DNA of 18,927 nt from Candidatus Eiseniibacteriota bacterium (GCA_013003415.1 JABDJR010000326.1:1-18927), one strand, 5' to 3'. Shown: positions 6,490 to 14,891, numbered from the stretch's first letter. The notes: generated by a model from the letters alone, not told the origin. Translations and numbers: made by a program.

Positions 6490-9400
6490 ATGGGTTCGTA
6501 CATCGGCATGTTGCTCAATCCCAAAGCCTTAATTTCGGGTGGAGCCATTGGTCTTATTGTTCTCACGATTTATGTTGGCCCTCAATTGGGGCTGTCTTGG
6601 CTTCTAATCGGGATCATCATCGCCGCCATTCTGGCGATTTGGATCACCATTCTGGTTGTTACTAAGCTCAAAGCCAACAAAGCAGCCAAAGATCTTGAGG
6701 ACTCGCTCAATCAGCAGGCCGAAGATCAAATTCAAACCGCTCGCCCCGGTCGCGAAGCCGAGATAGAAAAACTTCGCGACAACCTAAGCGAAGCGGTCAC
6801 CGCTCTTAAGACTTCAAAGGTTGGAAAAGCGGCCGGCGGTTCTGCGCTTTACGTTTTGCCCTGGTACATGATTATCGGTCCCCCTGCCTCGGGGAAAACA
6901 ACGCTTCTCTCGAACTCCGGACTGAACTTTCCCTACCTCGACCCAAGCCGCAACCGTCCGTCGGTTCGTGGTGTGGGTGGTACGCGGAACTGCGATTGGT
7001 GGTTTAGTGACGAAGCGGTGATCTTGGATACCGCCGGGCGCTACACGCTTCCCGTCGAAGCTGATGACTCGAAAGAGTGGATCGAGTTCCTGAAGCTCTT
7101 GCGTGACAAGCGCGGAAAGAAACCCATCAACGGACTCTTGGTGGGCGTCTCCATTCAAGATCTACTGAGCGGGGAAACCGAGAACGTTGAACAGCACGCC
7201 AGCAAGATTCGCTCCCGCATCGACGAACTGATCGAGAACCTCTCGATCAGCTTCCCCATCTATCTTGTGTTTACGAAGTGCGATCTTATCCGAGGGTTTG
7301 TGGAGTTCTTTGGAGACCTCTCTAAGAACGAGCGCGCCGAAGTATGGGGGGCGACGTTTGCTCGCGACCGCATCAATCATGAGAGCGCGGCCCAAATGTT
7401 CGACTCGGAGATGGATGGGCTCACCACCGCGCTACGAAGCTCGCGCATTCCCCGTCTGGCTCAAGAGGCGGGCGCCGAGAATCGCCCCGACATCCTCTTC
7501 TTCCCCTTGCAGTTTGAAGCTCTGCGTCGTCGTCTCAGTATCTTTATTGAAACGCTGTTCAAAGAGAATCCCTACCAAGAGAAGCCGATTTTCCGCGGCT
7601 TCTATTTCACTAGCGGAACTCAAGAGGGTCGCCCCATTGATCAGGTGATCAACGCCATGCTCACCGGCTTTGGCATCGACAAGACCGAAGAGGGGATGTA
7701 CCTCGAGCCCACACAAACGAAGAGTTACTTCATCGAGAACGCCTTCAGCAAGGTCATGTTCCCCGATCGGCACATCGCCGGGCCATCGCTGGAACGTGAG
7801 CGCAAGAAGCGGGGTCGAAGGGTCAAAGTCTTTGCTGCGGGTTCTTTGGGGCTCGTGGCCTTGTTCGTGGGAATGTTCTTCCTGTCGAACTTGAATCGTC
7901 AGCTCCTCAAAGATGTGAGAGACGTTGGGGATGAGTCGGCAGCGATTGCGGAATCGCAAAGCCAAGAGCTTTCCTTAGAGAACCTGAAAACGATCGACCG
8001 CTTCCGGGGCAAGCTCGAAGAGATGGAGCGTAAAGGAGCCTCGGTTTCCAAGGCTCTCCTCTTGGGTACGTTCCAGGCCGACAAGGCTCTCGACGATGGG
8101 CGACGTCTTTACCTTGGCGTTTTCAACAAGGCAATTCTGCAGCCTTCGGAACCGCATTTTGTTCGGAACCTCCGGAGTCACGAAGACTCTCTAGGGGTGA
8201 GTTTCGATCAGTACTACCAGTGGTATCGCACATGGCGCATTGTGCTCGATCCCGGCGAACGGCTGAAGCCTAAGGATGTGCCTTCGGTGGCCAGTCAACT
8301 GAGTGACTTCTGGGAGCAGCGAGCGGCAGACATCGACACGGACAACCAACAGAAAGAGTATCGAGACCTGATGGAAAATCAGGTGACTTTTGCTTCCCGG
8401 TACCCGTCACTCATGGCCGAGCTGCAAGTGGCGCCCAGAGACAGTGATGTGCAGGATCAACTCTTTAAAGCCGCCGTGCGTCGTTACTGGAACGCGGATA
8501 CGGTTTATCCGGCCCTCAGTAATCTCGAAGTCAATGTCGAAGACATCTCCGTGGCATCCATTCTCAAGGGCAACCTGGGTGTGGCTGGAAACGTGGCCGT
8601 GCCTGGTCTCTATACGAAAGAGGCCTGGGAAGGGCCGGTGAAGGAGTTCCTCGATCGCCTCGATGGCTACCGAGAAGATTGGAGTCTCCAACGGGCTTAC
8701 AGCAGCGATCCCCCTTCCTTGCGAACCCAACTTGTGGCGCGTCACTCCGATGAGTACATCAACCACTGGACGAATTTCTTGGGTGGGGTAGCGGTGACTA
8801 TCGACAAAGATGGAACCAAAGATTTCTTAGAGCGATCCTCAAAAGAGGGAGCGCCCCTGCTCAAGATCTTGCGTCAGGTCAAAGACAACACGGCCTTTGC
8901 TGCCTCCGATCCGGACTTGGAACCGGTCGCAAACGCCTTCGCACCGGTGCAAGAGTTCTTCCAAAAACCAGGCGTGAATCCTTTCCGCTTTCTCCGTAAG
9001 AGCGAAAACGATGTTGTGCTTCAAGAAGAATACATTGAGAAAGTAAAGGCGGTGGCCGACAGTTACTCTCCCGATGGCGGCGACTCTGGACCCATTAGCG
9101 ATCTTCAATCGTGGGTGCGAATTCAGATTCCGGAAGATCAAGCCAACTCGGTGACCACCGAGCTTTCACGCCTTTTACAGTTGCCGGCATCCTCGGTGTC
9201 CGGTGTGCAAAAGAAAGCGGCTGCGGGTGAGGTGAATGAGGCCTGGTCTGATCTAGTGCGCGAGTTCAATGAAACCATGCGAGGGAAGTATCCCTTTGCC
9301 AATGCCTCCCGTGCCGTCTCTTTAAACGATTTCGAAAGTTTCTTTGGGAACGGCGGCAAGATTCAAAGCTTTTACGATGAACAGCTGTCGGGTTTAGCCA

Positions 9401-9939
9401 GTGAGGATGGAACGCCTCGTTCGGATGCTGCGGTTAAGATCTCCGGCTCCATGTCTTCCTTCCTGAGGAAGGCTTATCGCATTCGCCGCACCATGTTTGC
9501 CGGTGGAGGCGGTCCCGATTTCAGCTTTAGCCTTCAGGCGAGCGGGGGTCGAGCTCCGGCGGGCTCGGGACTTTCGGTTCGTCAAATGCGATTCGAAATG
9601 GGTGGCGAGCAACTGTCATGGCAGGCAGGTCAACGCATCCCGGTTGAGTTCCAATGGCCGGGTAGTCAAGCTTCCAAAGGGGCCTCCGTGCGGCTCACCG
9701 CTCGTAAAGGCTCAGACACCATCACCTTTGAGCCTAAAGAAGCTCGAGGGGAGTGGGGTCTTTTCCGGCTCGTCGATCAGGCCAAAACCAGTGGCTCGGG
9801 AGGCAAGGTCACCATGCAGTGGACCTTGGACTCCGATGAGTCCCCCATGGATGTTGTCTTTGAGGCCAAAGTTCCGGGTTACAACCCCTTCGCTTCTGGA
9901 TTTTTCCGACTCAGTATTCCGTCAAAAGCAACGCAGTAA
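6490..9939 (+). CDS. tssM: TssM (IcmF) inner-membrane channel protein with intact Walker A
   Basis: The 1149-residue protein is the main periplasm-spanning part of the TssJLM complex. Two transmembrane helices lie near the N-terminus (about 14-31 and 37-56) and a third at 447-466, after a basic ERERKKRGRRVK stretch. The cytoplasmic loop between them is a GTPase-like domain with a complete Walker A at 130-138 (GPPASGKTT) and a Walker B-type LDTAG around D180-G183. The periplasmic part (467-1149) is first helical and then beta-rich, with the TssJ-contacting end closing in YNPFASGFFRLSIP. The length is typical of the family. It starts at ATG 6490, 15 bases after the tssL stop, with GAGAGG upstream. 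An intact Walker A suggests nucleotide binding, which is variable between T6SS. Confidence 0.96.
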   Translation: MGSYIGMLLNPKALISGGAIGLIVLTIYVGPQLGLSWLLIGIIIAAILAIWITILVVTKLKANKAAKDLEDSLNQQAEDQIQTARPGREAEIEKLRDNLSEAVTALKTSKVGKAAGGSALYVLPWYMIIGPPASGKTTLLSNSGLNFPYLDPSRNRPSVRGVGGTRNCDWWFSDEAVILDTAGRYTLPVEADDSKEWIEFLKLLRDKRGKKPINGLLVGVSIQDLLSGETENVEQHASKIRSRIDELIENLSISFPIYLVFTKCDLIRGFVEFFGDLSKNERAEVWGATFARDRINHESAAQMFDSEMDGLTTALRSSRIPRLAQEAGAENRPDILFFPLQFEALRRRLSIFIETLFKENPYQEKPIFRGFYFTSGTQEGRPIDQVINAMLTGFGIDKTEEGMYLEPTQTKSYFIENAFSKVMFPDRHIAGPSLERERKKRGRRVKVFAAGSLGLVALFVGMFFLSNLNRQLLKDVRDVGDESAAIAESQSQELSLENLKTIDRFRGKLEEMERKGASVSKALLLGTFQADKALDDGRRLYLGVFNKAILQPSEPHFVRNLRSHEDSLGVSFDQYYQWYRTWRIVLDPGERLKPKDVPSVASQLSDFWEQRAADIDTDNQQKEYRDLMENQVTFASRYPSLMAELQVAPRDSDVQDQLFKAAVRRYWNADTVYPALSNLEVNVEDISVASILKGNLGVAGNVAVPGLYTKEAWEGPVKEFLDRLDGYREDWSLQRAYSSDPPSLRTQLVARHSDEYINHWTNFLGGVAVTIDKDGTKDFLERSSKEGAPLLKILRQVKDNTAFAASDPDLEPVANAFAPVQEFFQKPGVNPFRFLRKSENDVVLQEEYIEKVKAVADSYSPDGGDSGPISDLQSWVRIQIPEDQANSVTTELSRLLQLPASSVSGVQKKAAAGEVNEAWSDLVREFNETMRGKYPFANASRAVSLNDFESFFGNGGKIQSFYDEQLSGLASEDGTPRSDAAVKISGSMSSFLRKAYRIRRTMFAGGGGPDFSFSLQASGGRAPAGSGLSVRQMRFEMGGEQLSWQAGQRIPVEFQWPGSQASKGASVRLTARKGSDTITFEPKEARGEWGLFRLVDQAKTSGSGGKVTMQWTLDSDESPMDVVFEAKVPGYNPFASGFFRLSIPSKATQ

Positions 9940-9954
9940 TTCAACTGGAGCACC

Positions 9955-10920
9955 ATGAGCCAAACCGTGCAATCGCTTAGCTATTTTGGGAAGACCCCAC
10001 AAGCGGCCGATTTTGTGGTTCATCATCAGGACCGCGAATCCGGGGTGGCGTTCCAAAACTGGCTCATCGACGGCATGGCCATTGCGCGGGAGCGCCTAGG
10101 CGATCGTTGGGAGGCTCTCTATGAGGCTTTACCCTCCTTGCGCTTCGTTTATTGGAAAGGAAGCCCCGATGAACTTCTGGTGGGTTCTCTGGTCACGAGT
10201 AAAGATGAAAGCGGACGTCGGTTTCCTTTGAGCGGCTTTTGGGAGATCAACTATGAACACGTGGAGTCTTGTCGATGGAATCTCCCCGTGCACTACGATG
10301 GCCTGTTCCGCGAGGTCACGAGTCGGCTACACCCTCATCGGGAGGCCGATCACAACTTGTCCCTAAAGACCGAAGTTGAAACTTGGCCGGCTCCCGATAG
10401 CCTTTCCAATCCGGAGAACAGTTCCATTGGAAACCTGAAAGTCGGTGACATCGACGCTGCCTTTGGCCAGCCCTGGGTTGAGCGGGCCTCGATCAACCTG
10501 CTTGAGTTGTCCTTTCGCGTGCGTCGCTGGGCGGGCTGGGTTCCCGATTTTGGATTGCGCTTTCCTCTGCCGCCCGAAGGGCCACTCTATTTACCTACGC
10601 TTCACTTCTGGCTCCAACTGACCCGCATCACCATGGGGGAAGGAACTGGAGTTCCCAATCTTTTGTGGACCGAGGCGCGTTCGGTACCGGGGTTTATCGA
10701 CGTTTACTATGCAACGCCAAGTCCCGTGGCAGCGCTTTTTCTCGTTGCTCCTGATTTAGAGGGGGACTCGGTTTACCCTGTGCATGAGGAAGATTCGCCC
10801 CGAGTTCACCTCGATACGAACGAGGGAAGGGCCGTCATTGGACAGGTCCAAGACAAAGACACGAGTTTGGAGGAGGTTCTACGCCTAGTTTCCACCCATA
10901 GTCCGCGTTCTAGTGCTTAG
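9955..10920 (+). CDS. tagF: TagF, T6SS-associated post-translational regulator
   Basis: The 321-residue protein opens with the TagF signature: SYFGKTPQAADFVVHH (residues 9-24), FQNWLIDGM, then an aromatic-rich stretch LRFVYWKGSPDELLVGSLVTSKDESGRRFPLSGF. TagF proteins hold the T6SS inactive in P. aeruginosa and Agrobacterium, in part by binding Fha. Some are fused to a PppA phosphatase; no phosphatase motifs are visible here. The C-terminal 180 residues are less conserved (WAGWVPDFGLRFPLPPEG, NLLWTEARSVPGFIDVYYATP). A GGAG site lies 4 bases before the ATG. Its presence beside an Fha relative lacking the FHA domain suggests that regulation does not need phospho-threonine recognition. The gene is the last before a 138-base gap. 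Confidence 0.9.
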   Translation: MSQTVQSLSYFGKTPQAADFVVHHQDRESGVAFQNWLIDGMAIARERLGDRWEALYEALPSLRFVYWKGSPDELLVGSLVTSKDESGRRFPLSGFWEINYEHVESCRWNLPVHYDGLFREVTSRLHPHREADHNLSLKTEVETWPAPDSLSNPENSSIGNLKVGDIDAAFGQPWVERASINLLELSFRVRRWAGWVPDFGLRFPLPPEGPLYLPTLHFWLQLTRITMGEGTGVPNLLWTEARSVPGFIDVYYATPSPVAALFLVAPDLEGDSVYPVHEEDSPRVHLDTNEGRAVIGQVQDKDTSLEEVLRLVSTHSPRSSA

Positions 10921-10954
10921 TTAGCTTGCCCAAGGCAAGGGCCTAGACTAAACT

Positions 10955-10981
10955 CCTAGGACCTTCAAATCCTGGTTTTTT
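10955..10981 (+). terminator. Possible weak intrinsic terminator after tagF
   Basis: An arm CC(T)AGGA at 10955-10961 can pair with TCCTGG at 10970-10975, with one bulged T and an 8-base loop, and six T residues follow at 10976-10981. Six pairs with a bulge make a weak stem, so partial read-through into tssA is likely if it acts at all. A second inverted repeat CTTGCC-CAA-GGCAAG lies just before it at 10925-10939. Confidence 0.35.
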
Positions 10982-10982
10982 C

Positions 10983-11012
10983 GGCCTTTAGGGGGAGATT
11001 CTCCTCCCGGCC
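10983..11012 (+). other. Strong RNA hairpin upstream of tssA
   Basis: GGCC (10983-10986), GGGGGAG (10991-10997), loop ATT, CTCC (11001-11004) and CCC plus GGCC (11006-11012) can pair as 11 G/C-rich base pairs with one four-base and one single-base bulge. No T tract follows, so it is not a standard terminator for the plus strand. It lies 46 bases before the preferred tssA start. A role as a leader structure or RNase stop that separates tagF and tssA messages is inference. Confidence 0.45.
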
Positions 11013-11058
11013 AAACTTCATGAATAAGGCAGAATCTCCTGCCCAAAGAGACCCACTC

Positions 11059-12072
11059 ATGAGCATAGATGTCGAAAAACTGATCCAACCTCTATCCGAG
11101 GAGTCCCCGGCAGGGGAAAACCTGGAGTACGACAACGCCTTTACCACCATGGAGCGTGAGGCGGAGGGGAAGCCCGAGCAGCAAATGGGCGATTCCGTGG
11201 TCGAGGCCGAGGGTCCGAACTGGAAAGAGGTCAAAACCCATGCGCTCGACGTTCTAGAGCGAAGCCGCGATATTCGGGCCGTGGTCTATCTTGCCCGGGC
11301 GGTTCTCGCAACCGAGGGGGTGGCCGCCTTTGCCGATGGTCTCGCGCTGGTTCGCGGATACTTAGAGAATCTTTGGGAGCCCTTTCATCCTCAACTCGAT
11401 CCCGACGATGAATTCGATCCCACCATGCGGGTGAATGCCCTCTCCGCAATCGCCGATGCAGACGCCACGGTCAAAGAATTTCGTGAGGCGGCCCTCGTAA
11501 CCTCCCAAGTCATGGGCAAATTCAGTTTGCGCGATGTCGAAATTGCAAATGGCACCACGCCGGCACCGGCCGACCCCGAGGCCGAGGTCCCCAACATGCA
11601 GGCGATCGACGCGGCCTTTCTTGAGGCGGAATTAGAAGGGCTTCAAGCCACTGCCGATGCGGTCAATACGTCCATCGAGCACATGGGAGCGATCGAGGCC
11701 AAGGTTGTCGAGCTGGCCGGTGTTCACTACGCCATCGACTTCTTCCCCATGACCAAAGAACTCAAGGCGGCCAATGTTATTCTGTCCGAGCAACTTGCCC
11801 GCCGTGGAGTGGGTGAGGCGGTCGAGGGAGAAGCTGCCGTCGGGGCCGACGGGAACCCCATTACCGGTGAGGTGCGCACCCGCGAAGATGTGATGCGGGT
11901 TTTAGACAAGTGTTGTGACTACTTTGCGAGGAACGAGCCATCGAGCCCGGTTCCTCTTCTTCTTCAGCGAGCTAAGCGGCTGGTTTCCAAGAACTTCATG
12001 GAAATCATGGCCGATCTCGCCCCCTCGGGTGTTGCCGAGGCAGAAGTCTTCCGAGGACTTGACAGTGAGTAA
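11059..12072 (+). CDS. tssA: TssA baseplate/tail-assembly protein (ImpA_N family)
   Basis: The 337-residue protein has the ImpA_N domain at about 1-125, with the signature LIQPLSEESPAGENLEYD (8-25), then NWKEVKTHALDVLERSRDIRAVVYLARAVL and LWEPFHPQLDPDDEFDPTMRVNAL. The C-terminus carries the segment found in short TssA proteins: RTREDVMRVLDKCCDYF, then EPSSPVPLLLQRAKRLV and MEIMADLAP. TssA sits at the baseplate and then at the growing tail end, guiding tube and sheath assembly. ATG 11059 is preferred to ATG 11020 because the family motif begins almost at once and a weak AAAGAG site is 8 bases upstream; the 11020 start would add 13 residues and has no ribosome site. Structured RNA lies just before it. 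Confidence 0.93.
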   Translation: MSIDVEKLIQPLSEESPAGENLEYDNAFTTMEREAEGKPEQQMGDSVVEAEGPNWKEVKTHALDVLERSRDIRAVVYLARAVLATEGVAAFADGLALVRGYLENLWEPFHPQLDPDDEFDPTMRVNALSAIADADATVKEFREAALVTSQVMGKFSLRDVEIANGTTPAPADPEAEVPNMQAIDAAFLEAELEGLQATADAVNTSIEHMGAIEAKVVELAGVHYAIDFFPMTKELKAANVILSEQLARRGVGEAVEGEAAVGADGNPITGEVRTREDVMRVLDKCCDYFARNEPSSPVPLLLQRAKRLVSKNFMEIMADLAPSGVAEAEVFRGLDSE

Positions 12073-12087
12073 CTCGAGGAGTACTAG
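12059..12087 (+). promoter_or_regulatory. Candidate internal promoter for tssB-tssC-hcp
   Basis: A perfect TTGACA at 12059-12064, inside the last codons of tssA, is followed after 17 bases by TACTAG at 12082-12087 (three of six to the -10 box). RNA would start near 12094, leaving about 68 bases of leader before tssB. Sheath and tube proteins are needed in hundreds of copies, so an extra promoter here makes sense, but the -10 match is poor. Confidence 0.3.
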
Positions 12088-12148
12088 TAAAGTCGGCGTA
12101 AGGCCGTCAATTTCGCCGGGAGAGGTCGTTAGCCCGGTTTCGTCAACT

Positions 12149-12153
12149 AGGAG
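12149..12153 (+). promoter_or_regulatory. Ribosome-binding site deciding the tssB start
   Basis: AGGAG ends 8 bases before TTG 12162. It overlaps the alternative in-frame GTG at 12153, which therefore cannot use it, and the nearby ATG at 12157 is out of frame. The start is thus TTG. Confidence 0.65.
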
Positions 12154-12161
12154 TGTATGCT

Positions 12162-12686
12162 TTGGCTAAGGCAAGTGGACAAAAGTTCATAGCCCGCAAC
12201 CGGGCTCCCCGCGTTCAAATCGAATACGATGTTGAAGTCTACGGAGCCGAAAAGAAGATCCAGCTTCCGTTTGTCATGGGGGTCCTCGCGGATCTCTCCG
12301 GCAAACCTGCCGAGGCTCTTGAACCGGTTGCGGATCGCAAATTTTTAGAAATCGACGTCGATAACTTCGACGAGCGTCTCAAGGCCATGAAGCCTCGAGT
12401 CGCCTTCGCCGTTCCCAACGCCCTCACCGGCGAAGGAAACATCAGCGTCGACATTACCTTCGAGAGCATGGACGACTTTTCGCCCGCCGCCGTGGCAAGC
12501 AAAGTCGACAGCTTAAACAAGCTTCTCCAGGCTCGTACCCAGCTTTCCAACCTTGTGACTTACATGGACGGAAAGAGCGGTGCCGAAGAACTCATGGCTA
12601 AGGTCCTCAAAGACCCCACCCTTCTGCAAGCCCTCGCTTCCTCTGCCAACACCGAAGGTGAAGGCGGCGGCGGAGAAGGTGAATAA
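12162..12686 (+). CDS. tssB: TssB small sheath subunit (VipA/ImpB)
   Basis: The 174-residue protein has the TssB signature near its start: NRAPRVQIEYDVE (residues 13-25), then KKIQLPFVMGVLADLSG, followed by RKFLEIDVDNFDERLKAMKPRV and ITFESMDDFSPAAVA. It interlocks with TssC to build the contractile sheath. The tail is Gly/Glu-rich (GEGGGGEGE). The start is TTG, set by the AGGAG site. In TagJ-bearing systems the N-terminal region of TssB is reported to bind TagJ, and tagJ is present downstream. It is followed by tssC 22 bases later. The 89 bases before it carry no other gene. Confidence 0.96.
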   Translation: MAKASGQKFIARNRAPRVQIEYDVEVYGAEKKIQLPFVMGVLADLSGKPAEALEPVADRKFLEIDVDNFDERLKAMKPRVAFAVPNALTGEGNISVDITFESMDDFSPAAVASKVDSLNKLLQARTQLSNLVTYMDGKSGAEELMAKVLKDPTLLQALASSANTEGEGGGGEGE

Positions 12687-12708
12687 CTTTTTTTAGGAGA
12701 GAAATCTT

Positions 12709-14205
12709 ATGGCTGAAGAGAACCCACAAGCTCAAGGTCAAGAGGCCGAAGCCACTACAATAGATCCGTCCGATTTTTCCTCGCTCCTTAAGAAGGAGTT
12801 CAAGCCAAAGTCCAAACGGGCTCAAGAGGCTGTGGAAGAAGCGGTAGCAACCTTGGCTGGCCAGGTGTTGTCCGACACTGCTGTCATCCAAGAAGACGTG
12901 ATCGAATCGATTAAATCGATTATTGCCGAGATCGACAAAAAGTTGTCCGAGCAAGTGAATCTCATCATGCACAACGATGAGTTTCAAAAGCTCGAAGGTT
13001 CTTGGCGCGGCTTGCATCATCTCATCAACAACACCGAGACCGATGAGATGCTCAAGATTCGCGTAATGAACATCAGCAAAAAAGATCTTGGAAAGAACCT
13101 TAAAAAGTTCAAAGGCACGGCTTGGGATCAGAGCCCCATTTTCAAGAAGGTCTATGAAGAAGAGTACGGCCAGTTTGGTGGCGAGCCCTACGGCTGCCTC
13201 GTTGGCGACTACCACTTCGATCACAGCCCGCCCGATTGTGAATTGCTTGGTGAAATGACCAAGATTGCAGCGGCTTGCCACGCTCCGTTTATTGCGGGCG
13301 CCGGACCGTCGCTCATGCAGTTCGATTCCTGGCAGGAATTGAGCAACCCGCGCGATCTCACCAAGATCTTTACCACGCCAGAATATGCTGCCTGGCGTTC
13401 CTTAAGAGACTCCGAAGACTCTCGTTATCTCGGCTTGGCGATGCCGCGTTTCTTGGCGCGTTTGCCTTATGGCGCCAAAACGTCTCCGGTCGAAGAATTC
13501 GACTTCGAAGAAGATACCGACGGGTCCGAACATGGCAAGTACACCTGGGCCAACTCGGCTTACGCCATGGCTGTCAACATTAACCAGTCGTTCAAGATGT
13601 ACGGTTGGTGTTCGCGCATCCGTGGTGTTGAGTCCGGTGGTTCCGTTGAAGGACTCCCGGCTCATACGTTCCCTACGGACGACGGCGGTGTCGACATGAA
13701 GTGTCCTACCGAAATCGCCATTAGTGATCGTCGTGAGGCCGAGCTTGCTAAGAATGGTTTCATGCCTTTGGTTCACCGGAAAAACTCAGACTTTGCCGCC
13801 TTTATCGGCGCTCAGTCTTTGCAAAAACCGGCTGAATACGAAGATCCGGATGCAACCGCCAATGCAAACCTTGCAGCTCGTTTGCCCTATCTCTTTGCCA
13901 CCTGTCGCTTCGCTCACTATCTCAAGTGCATCGTTCGCGACAAAATTGGTTCCTTCAAGGAACGCGGTGACATGGAGCAATGGCTAAACAACTGGATCGG
14001 ACAGTACGTCGAGAACAACCCTGCCACCGCAACCGAAGCCGATAAGGCACGGAAACCGTTGGCTGGGGCCGAAGTCGTCGTCGAAGAAGTCGAAGGAAAT
14101 CCGGGTTACTACAGTTCAAAATTCTTCCTGCGTCCTCACTATCAGCTGGAAGGTTTGACTGTGTCGCTTCGCTTGGTTTCGAAATTGCCTTCGGGCAAAG
14201 AGTAG
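12709..14205 (+). CDS. tssC: TssC large sheath subunit (VipB/ImpC)
   Basis: The 498-residue protein has the full set of TssC landmarks: WRGLHHLI with W99; GCLVGDYHFDHSPPD (about 164-178); DSWQELSNPRDLTKIF; SEDSRYLGLAMPRFLARLPYG (235-255); YTWANSAYAMA; and GWCSRIRGVESGGSVEGLP. The C-terminal sheath core ends in FLRPHYQLEGLTVSLRLVSKLP. TssB and TssC form the sheath whose contraction drives the Hcp tube out. The N-terminal 60 residues (DFSSLLKKEFKPKSKRAQEA) are charged and helical, the place where ClpV-binding elements are found in some relatives. It starts at ATG 12709 with AGGAGA about 8 bases upstream. The length is typical. Confidence 0.97.
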   Translation: MAEENPQAQGQEAEATTIDPSDFSSLLKKEFKPKSKRAQEAVEEAVATLAGQVLSDTAVIQEDVIESIKSIIAEIDKKLSEQVNLIMHNDEFQKLEGSWRGLHHLINNTETDEMLKIRVMNISKKDLGKNLKKFKGTAWDQSPIFKKVYEEEYGQFGGEPYGCLVGDYHFDHSPPDCELLGEMTKIAAACHAPFIAGAGPSLMQFDSWQELSNPRDLTKIFTTPEYAAWRSLRDSEDSRYLGLAMPRFLARLPYGAKTSPVEEFDFEEDTDGSEHGKYTWANSAYAMAVNINQSFKMYGWCSRIRGVESGGSVEGLPAHTFPTDDGGVDMKCPTEIAISDRREAELAKNGFMPLVHRKNSDFAAFIGAQSLQKPAEYEDPDATANANLAARLPYLFATCRFAHYLKCIVRDKIGSFKERGDMEQWLNNWIGQYVENNPATATEADKARKPLAGAEVVVEEVEGNPGYYSSKFFLRPHYQLEGLTVSLRLVSKLPSGKE

Positions 14206-14215
14206 TTTGGCTTTG

Positions 14216-14266
14216 GGGGGCGGCCTGCCCTACCCCGTTTAGTCAATTCGTGTACCTGTCGCCCCC
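14216..14266 (+). other. Possible leader stem before hcp
   Basis: GGGGGCG (14216-14222) is perfectly complementary to CGCCCCC (14260-14266), a seven-pair all-G/C stem closing a 37-base loop. The same G-run can instead pair locally as GGGC (14218-14221) with GCCC (14227-14230), so the two folds exclude each other. The long stem ends 18 bases before the AAAGGAG ribosome site of hcp. The 94-base gap between tssC and hcp holds no gene, and I see no clear promoter in it. Confidence 0.35.
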
Positions 14267-14283
14267 GATAGGTTGCATTTAGG

Positions 14284-14290
14284 AAAGGAG
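14284..14290 (+). promoter_or_regulatory. Strong ribosome-binding site of hcp
   Basis: AAAGGAG lies 9 bases before ATG 14300. It sits downstream of the alternative in-frame start at 14273, so it rules that start out. It is one of the best ribosome sites in the window, as expected for an abundant tube protein. Confidence 0.7.
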
Positions 14291-14299
14291 ATCTGGTCA

Positions 14300-14779
14300 A
14301 TGATTCTGTTGAAATTTGCTACAGAGATCAAAGGCGATTCTACTGTGGCAGATCACGTGGCTTGGATCACGTGTGATAGTTTCCAACTTGGTGTTGGGCG
14401 CTCCATCAGCTTGAGCGGTGGTGGCGCAGACCGTGAAACGTCGAACCCTTCCTTCTCGGAAGCGACGTTCGCCAAGAGTACGGACATGGCATCTTCGGAT
14501 TTATTCCTCCAAGCTATTGCTGGCCAAAGCTTGGGCAAGGCCGAAGTCCACTTCATTCAAACCGGCGGCACCGAGGCCAAGGGTCAGATTTATCTGATTT
14601 ATGAGCTCGATGAAGCCATCGTTAGCTCCTACTCGATCTCGAGTGGTGGCGAGCGTCCGAGTGAATCTTTCTCCATCAACTTTGTGAAAATCAGCATGCA
14701 GTACAATGCATTCGATGGAAAGAAGATCACGACCGGAACCCCGAAGAAGTGGGACCTCAAGAAGAACGAGGTCTACTAG
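14300..14779 (+). CDS. hcp: Hcp (TssD) tail-tube protein
   Basis: The 159-residue protein forms hexameric rings that stack into the tube expelled by sheath contraction and that can carry effectors in the lumen. It has the class with TagJ-type clusters pattern: MILLKFATEIKGDST at the N-terminus, WITCDSFQLGVGRSIS (about 25-40), SFSEATFAKSTDMASSDLF (about 52-70), then AEVHFIQTG, YLIYELDEAIVSSYSISSGGE and the closing FVKISMQYNAFDGKK. It shows no C-terminal extension, so it is a plain tube subunit rather than an effector-fused Hcp. The start is ATG 14300 by the AAAGGAG site. It is flanked by a possible leader stem and a perfect terminator, which would let its message accumulate apart from the downstream genes. 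Confidence 0.97.
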   Translation: MILLKFATEIKGDSTVADHVAWITCDSFQLGVGRSISLSGGGADRETSNPSFSEATFAKSTDMASSDLFLQAIAGQSLGKAEVHFIQTGGTEAKGQIYLIYELDEAIVSSYSISSGGERPSESFSINFVKISMQYNAFDGKKITTGTPKKWDLKKNEVY

Positions 14780-14792
14780 TCCCATGGGCTCC

Positions 14793-14826
14793 AAAGGCGG
14801 TGGGAACAACCCACCGCCTTTTTTTT
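14793..14826 (+). terminator. Perfect intrinsic terminator after hcp
   Basis: GGCGGTGGG (14796-14804), loop AACAA, CCCACCGCC (14810-14818) and eight T residues (14819-14826) form a nine-pair G/C-rich stem with a T tract, extended by three A:T pairs. It starts 13 bases after the hcp stop. This is the clearest terminator in the window and should cut most transcription before tagJ. Confidence 0.92.
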
Positions 14827-14891
14827 AAGGCGGTTCTTTCTAACTCGCCTTCCCTTTTTTCGCCCCACCTAGCGGGCACCCCGAGGGATCC

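Noticed and set aside
12094..12118. CGGCG...CGCCG inverted repeat upstream of tssB
   Set aside because: Only five base pairs with a 15-base loop, and no T tract; too weak to call.
12607..13281. 224-residue minus-strand open frame
   Set aside because: It is antisense to tssB/tssC and reflects codon bias on the opposite strand; it crosses a real gene boundary without any regulatory signal.
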